7,043 nt of DNA from Bacteroidota bacterium (GCA_021793135.1 JAJYTI010000115.1:1-7043), one strand, 5' to 3'; shown: positions 1 through 6,242, counted from the first letter of the stretch. Notes: a model not told the origin generated them from the sequence alone. Made by a program: numbers and translations.

Positions 1-813
1 CTGAAGGAATTAAATATTCAGATAAGTGAAGAAGCTATAAACCTTACTAAAGCTTTAAAAGGCGATAGTAAAATTCAAGGTAATTGGGGTGAAATGGTTT
101 TAGAAAGAGTACTAGAAAAAAGTGGTCTAGTAAAAGGTAGAGAATATACCACTCAAGAACATTTCCATACCGAAAAAGGAAAAGCTATTCCCGATGTTGT
201 GGTTCATTTACCCGATCATAAACATATTATTATCGACTCTAAAGTCTCTTTAACTGCTTATGAAAAATATGTAAACGAAGAAGATATAAACAAAAAAGGG
301 TTGTTTCTTAGGCAACATATACAATCTATAGAAACCCACGTTAAACAACTTAGTGATAAAAACTATCATACCTTAGAGTCAATAAATTCACCGGGATTTG
401 TTCTGTTATTTATTCCTATAGAGCCTGCTTTTGCCGTTGCGATAAACGAGGACCCACATCTTTATAATAAAGCTTTTGATAAGAATATTGTGATAGTTAC
501 ACCCACTACTTTATTAGCTACACTTAGAACTATCGATTCTATGTGGACCAACGAAAAGCAACAACAAAACGCAGTAGAAATTGCTAAACAAGCTGGCAGA
601 TTATATGATACTTTTGTAAACCTGACTATAGAGTTAGAAAAACTAGGCAAACAAATGCAAACTACCGACCGTACTTACCAACAAATAATGGTAAAATTAA
701 CAGGTAGAAACAATTTGATTCGTCGAGTTGAGAAACTAAAAGAATTAGGTGCGCAAACCACTAAAAATCAAAATCCTAAGTTATTATCAAAATTAGATAT
801 CGAAGAAGAGTAA
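1..813 (+). CDS. rmuC: RmuC family DNA recombination protein, 3' part (5' end outside the window)
   Basis: The frame is open from base 1 to the TAA at 811-813, giving 270 residues of the C-terminal part of an RmuC protein. The true start lies upstream; the ATG at 94 is internal, because the codons before it already encode the conserved family stretch LTKALKGDSKIQGNWGE (about residues 16-32). Residues 64-81 carry PDVVVHLPD followed by IIIDSK, the pattern expected of the PD-(D/E)xK nuclease-like core of RmuC. It continues with a predicted helical C-terminal region and ends in an acidic tail. RmuC is known in E. coli for limiting inversion recombination at short repeats and is thought to be a nuclease; direct biochemistry is scarce. 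Family members usually have an N-terminal membrane anchor and coiled coil, which would be in the missing part. It converges on the FAS1 gene with only 4 bp between stop codons. Confidence 0.93.
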   Translation: MKELNIQISEEAINLTKALKGDSKIQGNWGEMVLERVLEKSGLVKGREYTTQEHFHTEKGKAIPDVVVHLPDHKHIIIDSKVSLTAYEKYVNEEDINKKGLFLRQHIQSIETHVKQLSDKNYHTLESINSPGFVLLFIPIEPAFAVAINEDPHLYNKAFDKNIVIVTPTTLLATLRTIDSMWTNEKQQQNAVEIAKQAGRLYDTFVNLTIELEKLGKQMQTTDRTYQQIMVKLTGRNNLIRRVEKLKELGAQTTKNQNPKLLSKLDIEEE

Positions 814-817
814 GTCT

Positions 818-1396
818 TTATTGCGGATTATAATTTAAAAGACCATCTATAAAATGGAAAAAACCATTCGAATAATAAAAATTACCTTTTATCCATTTTG
901 CTTCATGACCTTCGGCGTCTTTAATATACACCTCTCCATTTTTAAGTTTAAATTCTAATTGATTGTTTCCCAATGTTCTTACAAATACAGAAGCTCCATT
1001 TTTATTTGCAATATTACTTTTTATAGAATGCTCATCTATTCGACCTGGGACTATATATTCTTTCCACATCTCTAACAATTCACGTTTAGGCGTTTTCTCT
1101 AAAAAAGCTTTACGTTCTTTGCGTCTCATATTCTCTAGAGCAACATCCATTGGCAAAAAAATCGTCAAATTCTCCTCACTTTCACTTAATGTAGCTAAAT
1201 CTCCTTTTGTAAATACTACTAACATATCTTTTAATTCTTCTACATCAGATATATTTTCCATCAAGGTCTTATCTGATGAGAATTTATTTACTCCCCATTC
1301 TTGCTGCACTACTGTTTTATCCGTATTAGGCTTCTGCGCATATATGGGTAACGCTATTATACTGCAAATTGCTATTATATAAAGTCTTTTTATCAT
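818..1396 (-). CDS. secreted FAS1 (fasciclin) domain protein
   Basis: This is a 192-residue protein with a signal peptide (residues 1-20, basic MIKR start, hydrophobic core, cleavage predicted after PIYA before QK) and one FAS1 domain covering about residues 44-188. FAS1 landmarks are the H1-like strand LTIFLPMDVAL (77-87), the central YIVPGRI (114-120, where families have YHxxxG) and the H2-like GFFHFIDGLL (178-187). FAS1 domains are extracellular or periplasmic adhesion or ligand-binding modules; no ligand can be inferred here. The start used is the ATG at 1396-1394. A GTG directly before it (1399-1397) is in frame but less likely in a genome that uses ATG. It lies 95 bp downstream of the barrel protein gene on the same strand, so co-transcription is possible, although a TAnnTTTG box at 1440-1447 suggests its own promoter. 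Confidence 0.88.
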   Translation of the reverse strand: MIKRLYIIAICSIIALPIYAQKPNTDKTVVQQEWGVNKFSSDKTLMENISDVEELKDMLVVFTKGDLATLSESEENLTIFLPMDVALENMRRKERKAFLEKTPKRELLEMWKEYIVPGRIDEHSIKSNIANKNGASVFVRTLGNNQLEFKLKNGEVYIKDAEGHEAKWIKGNFYYSNGFFHFIDGLLNYNPQ

Positions 1397-1439
1397 CACT
1401 AATATTTTTTCTTCTTAATAAAGATTACAAGATAAGAAA

Positions 1440-1447
1440 CAAATCTA
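1440..1447 (-). promoter_or_regulatory. possible -7 box (TAnnTTTG) for the FAS1 gene
   Basis: On the minus strand this reads TAGATTTG, an exact match to the Bacteroidota -7 consensus TAnnTTTG. A TTG that could be the -33 element lies at 1472-1474, with a 24-nt spacer, slightly longer than usual. Transcription would start near 1433, leaving a leader of about 37 nt before the ATG. In such AT-rich DNA the motif can occur by chance. Confidence 0.4.
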
Positions 1448-1491
1448 AAACATTGAATAATTCGCGAAACTCAATGAAAGCAAACAGCAAA

Positions 1492-3354
1492 TTAAGGATA
1501 TTCATCTTCTCTAGGGTGAGTGTAAGGTACTATTTCTGGTCTACCAGAAGTAAAGTTACGTAAGTAAATATCATCATTACGCAAACTATTAAAATTAAAA
1601 ATATGACTTCCATCCGCAGGAATATGTGGATAGTAAGAAATAGAAAACTGAATCCGATCTATTACAAAATAGTCATTCGTAATAAGAACTCCTAAACCTA
1701 TTTTGGAATGCAAAGGACTATCAAAAATAGTTTTATCCTCTTCGGCTACTACTCCAAAAGTGGTAGTTAAATACGGATTAAATCTAAAACCTAACCATGC
1801 CCATGGAGCATAGGTTTGCGTTTGAAGTGTAAGAATAGCTTTTTTATTTCCGTATACGGATTCGTTATAACCTTCAATACCAGTTTCGCCCAAGAGATTT
1901 AATCTATCGATTACAAAAGCATCTCTATGGACGCCAAAAACAATTGTATTGGACACAAATTGGCGTATTCGCCAACTTCCTACATCAAAAATCGGAGTAA
2001 AATAGGTTACGTTAAAGTTTAATGCGGCTTGATTTAGCTTTCCATGATCAAAATAAGAACCAAAATTTATATCTCCAGATAAATATCCAAATCTATGATA
2101 GTTACCAAAACTATAACGAAGCCCTAAATACATTTGATTTTCATGATGCTTTCTACGCACTCCACCTGTTAAAGCATAAAGTTGCCCTACGGGTACGTCC
2201 TCAATTTCATTATGCCTAAATACATAACGGTCTTGTACATAACGATTAGATGACAATGCAAGTTTAACAAGTAAATGTTGATCGTCTGAATAATAACCAA
2301 CACTATCATAAGCCACTGTAGGAACTTCAGAGAAACTCTTAGTTTCGTATGCTATAGAACTTATAAGCCTATAATCGGCTTGCCTGTGAGTAGAGTTTTT
2401 CAAAACTGGTAGCGAGTGCCCCGCCCAATATCTTTGTTGAAAATATTTAACAGGTTGTCTTTCGTATTCTTGTTGCGCATCGGGCAAGGAATCTCTATAA
2501 TATAATTCCGAAAGCTCTGCTCCTCCTGCCCAAGTAGCAAGGGTAGAATAAAATGGTCTATCAAATGCCAGTTTTTTGTAATAATTATCATATAAATCTT
2601 TCGAATAACGAATGTTACTAGATATATGCGTATTGTAAATATTAGGAACTATATAATTACCGCTATACGTTGTTTTACCATCTTCGGTTCTATACAGAAC
2701 TTTATTCACGAAAGTATGTCCTAATCCTATAAAATTCCGTTCTTTCAACTGTCCCTTATATCCATCACTAGACATACTCGGGATAATAAATGTAGACCAC
2801 GAATCTAACACTCTAACCTTCAAGTCGATAGAATCGGCGGTAGAACTTACGGTATCGACTTCTATTCTAACGCGCCGTACAAAACTTTGATCACGCAGTA
2901 TACGTTCCGATTCCATGACTTTAACAGAATCTAATGTTTGATTTTTTTTAAAGAGTAAAAAATTGCGGATAGCTAATCTGCTGGACTTAATACGTGGGGC
3001 ATTACCAGCTTTCTCAATCCATCTCTTCGGTTTTCGCGTAGTATCTGTAACCGAATAACCAAACGGATCTAAGGTTGTTATCTTAATATTTCTAATTACT
3101 TTCCCTTGATTTTCTTCTAAAAATCTACTTTCTTCATCTTCAGTATTTGATACTCCTTTCTTATTAGGATCACGAGTTAATACTCGACTTAGGAATCTAG
3201 TTACTTTTCCATCTTTAGACTTCTCTTTTATGTCTTCATATTTCTTTTTTGTTTCTATATCGGTAGAATCCTTTTTACGCTCATATTCTTGTGCGTATAA
3301 CATACAAGGAGCGCAGTAAATACCAATAAATAAAAACAAAATAAATATTCTCAT
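1492..3354 (-). CDS. outer-membrane beta-barrel protein with POTRA-like domain (BamA/TamA-like)
   Basis: This is a 620-residue exported protein. Residues 1-21 form a signal peptide (cleavage predicted after MLYA, before QEY). Residues 22-84 are a charged, lysine- and glutamate-rich linker. Residues of about 85-185 resemble a POTRA domain: VIRNIKITTLDPFG (87-99), a central helix with LLFKKNQTLD (133-142), then SERILRDQSFVRRVRIEVD (149-167) and a final strand DLKVRVLDSW. From about 186 on, alternating aromatic and polar strands (for example GLRYSFGNYHRFGYLSGDI and RIQFSISYYPHIP) indicate an Omp85-like barrel. The last residues form a soluble tail of about 35 residues after the presumed last strand rather than ending in the usual aromatic residue. 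The layout suits membrane insertion or translocation of proteins or lipids, but it is too short and has too few POTRA domains to be BamA itself. The start is the only good ATG before the signal peptide. It may form a transcription unit with the FAS1 gene. Confidence 0.82.
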   Translation of the reverse strand: MRIFILFLFIGIYCAPCMLYAQEYERKKDSTDIETKKKYEDIKEKSKDGKVTRFLSRVLTRDPNKKGVSNTEDEESRFLEENQGKVIRNIKITTLDPFGYSVTDTTRKPKRWIEKAGNAPRIKSSRLAIRNFLLFKKNQTLDSVKVMESERILRDQSFVRRVRIEVDTVSSTADSIDLKVRVLDSWSTFIIPSMSSDGYKGQLKERNFIGLGHTFVNKVLYRTEDGKTTYSGNYIVPNIYNTHISSNIRYSKDLYDNYYKKLAFDRPFYSTLATWAGGAELSELYYRDSLPDAQQEYERQPVKYFQQRYWAGHSLPVLKNSTHRQADYRLISSIAYETKSFSEVPTVAYDSVGYYSDDQHLLVKLALSSNRYVQDRYVFRHNEIEDVPVGQLYALTGGVRRKHHENQMYLGLRYSFGNYHRFGYLSGDINFGSYFDHGKLNQAALNFNVTYFTPIFDVGSWRIRQFVSNTIVFGVHRDAFVIDRLNLLGETGIEGYNESVYGNKKAILTLQTQTYAPWAWLGFRFNPYLTTTFGVVAEEDKTIFDSPLHSKIGLGVLITNDYFVIDRIQFSISYYPHIPADGSHIFNFNSLRNDDIYLRNFTSGRPEIVPYTHPREDEYP

Positions 3355-3367
3355 ATCCTAGAAGTTG

Positions 3368-3381
3368 CTTAATATATTAAG
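3368..3381. repeat. 14-bp perfect palindrome before the barrel protein gene
   Basis: CTTAATATATTAAG is an exact inverted repeat ending 13 nt from the ATG of the minus-strand barrel gene. It would lie in that gene's 5' leader if the promoter at 3421-3451 is used. It could be an operator or an AT-rich hairpin. In a spacer this rich in A and T a chance origin is quite possible. Confidence 0.35.
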
Positions 3382-3420
3382 TTACATACATACGCTTAAT
3401 ACTCAGCATAAAACAGCTAT

Positions 3421-3451
3421 CAAAATACAAAGACCTCCTAATATGTACAAA
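3421..3451 (-). promoter_or_regulatory. weak promoter candidate for the barrel protein gene
   Basis: On the minus strand a TTTG (3451-3448) is followed after 20 nt by TATTTTG (3427-3421), which is the Bacteroidota -33/-7 arrangement with one base missing from the TAnnTTTG box. It would give a leader of about 60 nt that includes the palindrome at 3368-3381. The call rests on spacing and an imperfect -7 match only. Confidence 0.3.
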
Positions 3452-3546
3452 TTAAATACTTAATAAAGTTTTGAGGCTTTTTATATATTTTCTCTAATAT
3501 AAAATTGACATAAATTACTTCTAAAAGTGCAGTTTTAATTCGTAAG

Positions 3547-3554
3547 TAATTTTG
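3547..3554 (+). promoter_or_regulatory. -7 box (TAATTTTG) for the two-membrane-helix gene
   Basis: This is an exact TAnnTTTG match with a predicted transcription start near 3560, leaving about 32 nt of A-rich leader before the ATG at 3592. No TTG sits at the usual -33 distance. A TTGACA at 3505-3510 is too far upstream (36 nt between them) to pair with it. If it is a real promoter, the in-frame TTG at 3559 would sit at the very start of the mRNA, which supports the ATG at 3592 as the start codon. Confidence 0.45.
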
Positions 3555-3591
3555 TATCTTGTACTTAGCTTTTTCCAAAAAAAACAAAATT

Positions 3592-4308
3592 ATGAAACCG
3601 ACACTTGATTTAGAAAAGAAAATGATGCAGATTCGGGATAAACGTATTTCGGAACAGCAGCTTATTCATGATATAGAGACTATATTAAGTTCTCACAAGC
3701 CTAAACAAAATATAATAAAACAAACTCTTACCAAACCTTCTAAATCAAAACAGAATAACTTTATTATTAAACATCTTGACCATAATCGTATATATCATCT
3801 AAAAGATATAGAGAAAATTTGCATTTCTTATCGACTACGATTTTTAAATTCAAATTATTTTAAAGGTAACATTCCTACAGAAGCCTTACAAGAAATACAA
3901 AAGTTAGAAGAACTACATAATACCAAATTAAATGGATTTAAAATTGTAGCTCCCGCAAAATTATTAAAGTTGGAAAATGCAGATGATCCGTTGCTTTTTG
4001 CACCTATAGGTAATGGATATTATTATTTAATACATAAATGGGGAAAAGACTTACACTATTTACGCAAATGGTTGATGTGGCCTTTAAAGCGAGTGGAAAA
4101 CCTTATTTTTAGTTTATTTATTATAAGTGTTGTATTTACTCTTTGCATTCCTATCCATTTACTTGCAGAAGGGATTGGTGCGCAAGAATATTTGGCATTC
4201 TGGCTGTTTAATTTTCAATGGATTATTGGGCTAACCATTTTTTATGGAGTATCTTTTGGAAAGAATTTTAGTAGCAACAATTGGGAAAGTAAATTTTATA
4301 ACGCCTAA
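3592..4308 (+). CDS. uncharacterised membrane protein with two C-terminal helices
   Basis: I do not recognise this 238-residue protein. The first 60 residues are basic and predicted helical, with a lysine- and glutamine-rich stretch at about 36-56 that looks disordered. A soluble part follows (about 57-150) with the conserved-looking segment APIGNGYYYLIHKWGKDL (137-154). Two hydrophobic helices at about 168-192 and 200-222 are separated by a short AEGIGAQEY turn. It ends in a short polar tail, KNFSSNNWESKFYNA. This suggests an inner-membrane protein with its bulk on the cytoplasmic side, since the flank before the first helix is strongly basic (LRKWLMWPLKR). The ATG at 3592 is chosen over an in-frame TTG at 3559, because the ATG follows a typical A-rich Bacteroidota leader and the TTG adds 11 unconvincing residues. 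The DUF2007 gene follows after 11 bp, so the two are very likely co-transcribed. Confidence 0.78.
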   Translation: MKPTLDLEKKMMQIRDKRISEQQLIHDIETILSSHKPKQNIIKQTLTKPSKSKQNNFIIKHLDHNRIYHLKDIEKICISYRLRFLNSNYFKGNIPTEALQEIQKLEELHNTKLNGFKIVAPAKLLKLENADDPLLFAPIGNGYYYLIHKWGKDLHYLRKWLMWPLKRVENLIFSLFIISVVFTLCIPIHLLAEGIGAQEYLAFWLFNFQWIIGLTIFYGVSFGKNFSSNNWESKFYNA

Positions 4309-4319
4309 TAAGTAACAAA

Positions 4320-4568
4320 ATGAAAGAAGATTCGAGACAAACGGTACTTATTTACACAGGAACTAGCTTAATAGCCAAAGGACTTGTTTATAGGCTAAAC
4401 GAAATAGGTATAACACCTATCGAAAAAAATGACATGGTAAGTGCACTGCGAAGTGGATTTGCGATAGGTTTAAATGACCAAGTTCGCCTGTTTATTAGAC
4501 AAGACGAACTTAATCGAGCTCAAAACATTATTGAGCAATACCTTGAAGAAGTTGGTGAAGAAGAATAG
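4320..4568 (+). CDS. DUF2007 family small protein (putative signal transducing protein)
   Basis: This is an 82-residue soluble protein without signal peptide or membrane segment. The sequence VLIYTGTSLIAKGLVYRLNEIGITPIEKND (residues 9-38), then QVRLFIRQDELNRAQNIIEQYLEE (54-77), follows the DUF2007 pattern: a first strand, a helix that opens with a small-residue turn, a central variable loop, then a strand and helix with the DELxxAQxIIE signature. The family has a small ferredoxin-like alpha/beta fold and is labelled a putative prokaryotic signal transducing protein, but no molecular role has been established. It starts 11 bp after the two-membrane-helix gene and probably shares its transcript, which suggests the two products act together. 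Its TAG lies 3 bp from the stop codon of the convergent ABC-F gene. Confidence 0.85.
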   Translation: MKEDSRQTVLIYTGTSLIAKGLVYRLNEIGITPIEKNDMVSALRSGFAIGLNDQVRLFIRQDELNRAQNIIEQYLEEVGEEE

Positions 4569-4571
4569 AAA

Positions 4572-5339
4572 TTAATCTATTTGATACATCTTATCACGCA
4601 ATTCTTTTATTTTTTTATCTCCCATATACTCATCGAAGGTCATATATCTATCGATAGCACCATTTGGTGTTAACTCAATAATACGATTACCTACTGTTCT
4701 TGCAAACTCATGATCGTGAGTAGTTAATAAAACTGTACCAGGGAATTTAATGAGTGCGTTATTGAAAGCCGTAATAGACTCTAGGTCTAAGTGGTTTGTA
4801 GGCTCATCTAACATTAATACGTTTGCTCTTTGCAACATCATTCTACTTAACATACAACGTACTTTTTCTCCTCCAGAAAGCACATCAGATGTCTTTAATG
4901 CTTCTTCTCCACTGAATAGCATTTTACCTAAGAAACCACGAATATGAACCTCTTCACGTTCTTCTTGTGTTTTAGCATATTGGCGTAACCAATCTACTAA
5001 TGACAATGGTTCTTTAAAATATTCTTGGTTATCCAATGGTAAATAACTCTGACTTGTAGTTACTCCCCATTCATATTTTCCTGCATCAGCTTCTAGCTCA
5101 CCATTTACAATTTGATAGAATGCGGTAGTAGCACGAGAATCTTTAGAGTATAAAACCACTTTATCTCCTTTGGCTAAGTTTATAGAAATATCTTTAAACA
5201 GTATTTCACCTTCTATAGAACTAGCAAGTCCTTCTACGTTTAATATCTGATCTCCTGCCTCACGTTCACGCTCAAATATAATAGCTGGATAACGACGACT
5301 AGACGGACGAATATCTTCTATATTTAACTTTTCGATCAT
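4572..5339 (-). CDS. ABC-F ATPase, C-terminal half (ABC2), as a separate frame
   Basis: From the ATG at 5339 this frame gives 255 residues, but it has family-like sequence for 20 more codons upstream, so the ATG is probably internal to the full gene. Visible motifs, numbered from this ATG, are the signature LSGGEK (154-159), Walker B with VLMLDEPTNHLD (174-185) and the switch histidine H208 in TTHDHEF. At the Walker A position, after KGDKVVLY, it has SKDSRATTAF (65-74) instead of GxxGxGK(S/T), so the phosphate-binding lysine is missing. From memory, Bacteroidota homologues have similar degenerate sequences, so this is probably an ancestral trait rather than decay. The C-terminus MTFDEYMGDKKIKEL is typical of the group. 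If translated alone from 5339, which follows a run of seven A, it would be an isolated half without a normal Walker A and is unlikely to work. Confidence 0.72.
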   Translation of the reverse strand: MIEKLNIEDIRPSSRRYPAIIFEREREAGDQILNVEGLASSIEGEILFKDISINLAKGDKVVLYSKDSRATTAFYQIVNGELEADAGKYEWGVTTSQSYLPLDNQEYFKEPLSLVDWLRQYAKTQEEREEVHIRGFLGKMLFSGEEALKTSDVLSGGEKVRCMLSRMMLQRANVLMLDEPTNHLDLESITAFNNALIKFPGTVLLTTHDHEFARTVGNRIIELTPNGAIDRYMTFDEYMGDKKIKELRDKMYQID

Positions 5340-5359
5340 TTTTTTACGAGAAGTAGCTT

Positions 5360-5393
5360 GCTTAGATTTTGCAACGTTTGCACTAAATCTAGC
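5360..5393 (-). other. predicted RNA hairpin just after the premature stop in the ABC-F gene
   Basis: On the coding strand TAGATTT (5391-5385) pairs with AAATCTA (5369-5363), and TGCAA (5382-5378) pairs with TTGCA (5374-5370) around an ACG loop. A two-base bulge (5384-5383) lies on the 5' side. A further GC/GC pair can form at the base across a one-base bulge. It begins 8 nt after the TAG at 5404-5402 and 20 nt after the nearest A-run. It lies inside conserved coding sequence, so it may simply follow from codon choice. Confidence 0.4.
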
Positions 5394-5401
5394 AATAAAC
5401 T

Positions 5402-6193
5402 CTATAACTCTTTCTTTTTCTCTTCGGCCTTCTTGTTTTGTTGTGCACGTTGTCTTGCTGCCAATTGGCTACTTTCATACCAGAAAGTATAGTTTCCAGA
5501 ATAATGATTTATTTTACCAAAATCTATATCCGAAATATGTGTACATACAGAGTCTAAGAAGTGACGGTCGTGAGAAACTACAATAACACAATTATCATAA
5601 TGTGCTAAAAAATTCTCTAACCATGTAATGGTTTCGTAGTCTAGGTCGTTAGTAGGCTCGTCCATAATAAGCACATCGGGATTTCCAAAAAGTGCTTGTG
5701 CTAATAAAACACGGACTTTTAAGGTCCCATCTAAATCTCCCATTAGACTATAATGCTGAGAGGCATCGATACCTAGGTTAGAAAGCAGTGTTGCAGCATC
5801 CGATTCGGCATTCCAACCATTTAGCTCCTCAAAACGAACTTGTAACTCCCCTATTCTCTCTGCATTCTCATCTGTATAATCTGCATATAGTGCGTCTATT
5901 TCGGTTTTAATACCGTGCAATTCTTTATTCCCTCGCAATACGGTTTCTAAAGCAGTATACTCATCATAAGCATGGTGATTTTGCTCTAAAACAGACATAC
6001 GCTTTCCTGGCTCTAATGAAACGTGCCCTGAGGTTGGCTCCATTTGACCGGAAAGGATTTTTAAAAATGTAGATTTTCCTGCACCATTGGCACCGATAAT
6101 CCCATAACAGTTACCGTTAGTAAACTGCGTGGTAACGTCGTCAAATAAAACGCGCTTACCAAATTGGACCGATAAATTGGAAACTGATAACAT
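5402..6193 (-). CDS. ABC-F ATPase, N-terminal half (ABC1), ending at the premature stop
   Basis: This frame starts at the ATG at 6193 and gives 263 residues. Motifs are Walker A GANGAGKS (34-41), a Q-loop glutamine near 71 (VLEQNHH), Walker B with VLIMDEPTNDLD (174-185), and the switch histidine H208 in SHDRHFLDSV. The signature position reads LMGDLDGTLKVRVLLAQ (150-166) rather than LSGGEK; a degenerate ABC1 signature is known from the YbiT-like group. Residues 237-263 (TFWYESSQLAARQRAQQNKK and on) begin the helical inter-domain linker, which is cut at KKKEL by the TAG. A divergent 142-bp spacer separates it from the lipoprotein gene, and a promoter-like box lies at 6216-6242. A fragment with one ATPase domain and half a linker would lack the ABC2 signature needed to complete its ATP site. 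Confidence 0.78.
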   Translation of the reverse strand: MLSVSNLSVQFGKRVLFDDVTTQFTNGNCYGIIGANGAGKSTFLKILSGQMEPTSGHVSLEPGKRMSVLEQNHHAYDEYTALETVLRGNKELHGIKTEIDALYADYTDENAERIGELQVRFEELNGWNAESDAATLLSNLGIDASQHYSLMGDLDGTLKVRVLLAQALFGNPDVLIMDEPTNDLDYETITWLENFLAHYDNCVIVVSHDRHFLDSVCTHISDIDFGKINHYSGNYTFWYESSQLAARQRAQQNKKAEEKKKEL

Positions 6194-6215
6194 AAACTTT
6201 CTATCAAAATTTTTG

Positions 6216-6242
6216 CAAAAATAGTTATTTTGCGCATAGCAA
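6216..6242 (-). promoter_or_regulatory. promoter candidate for the ABC-F gene
   Basis: On the minus strand TATTTTTG (6223-6216) matches TAnnTTTG exactly, and a TTG lies 16 nt upstream (6242-6240), one base short of the usual spacing range. The leader would be only about 17 nt. It faces away from the lipoprotein promoter candidate at 6307-6314. Confidence 0.5.

Larger units (their letters stand above)
4572..6193 (-). pseudogene. ABC-F family ATPase (YbiT-like), frame broken in the inter-domain linker
   Basis: The two minus-strand frames described separately below are halves of one ABC-F protein. The first frame ends KAEEKKKEL at a TAG (5404-5402). The second frame continues with FIARFSANVAKSKQATSRKK (5399-5340), which is the ordinary continuation of the family's linker. 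The region is 1622 bp; one added base makes 1623, exactly 540 codons plus stop, the usual length of this ABC-F group. The break can be placed at 5400-5413. Because KKKEL before it matches the family motif well, an indel just after the TTA codon (5407-5405) is most likely. ABC-F proteins are cytoplasmic, lack transmembrane domains and bind the ribosomal E site to relieve stalling; some give antibiotic resistance. The linker hit here is the part that contacts the P-site tRNA. There is no other damage, so this is a very recent mutation, a sequencing or assembly error, or, less likely, recoding. Confidence 0.8.

Noticed and set aside
963..1382. Plus-strand open frame of 139 codons opposite the FAS1 gene
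   Set aside because: It lies entirely antisense to a gene with a clear signal peptide and FAS1 motifs, and its own protein shows no recognisable domain.
1369..1563. Plus-strand open frame of 64 codons across the spacer between the FAS1 and barrel genes
   Set aside because: It overlaps the ends of both genes antisense and has low-complexity basic composition, so it looks like a chance frame.
3433..3438. AGGAGG on the minus strand, a perfect Shine-Dalgarno core
   Set aside because: It is about 80 nt from the barrel gene ATG and no start codon follows at a working distance. It lies inside the spacer between possible promoter boxes.
3559..3591. In-frame TTG start for the two-membrane-helix protein, adding 11 residues
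   Set aside because: It lies only 5 bases after the TAATTTTG box, around the expected transcription start. The ATG at 3592 has the normal A-rich leader.
5337..5346. Run of seven A before the ATG at 5339 as a genuine start signal for an independent ABC2 gene
   Set aside because: The A-run encodes part of the conserved RKK of the linker, and family sequence continues 20 codons upstream, so it is coding sequence of a single gene.
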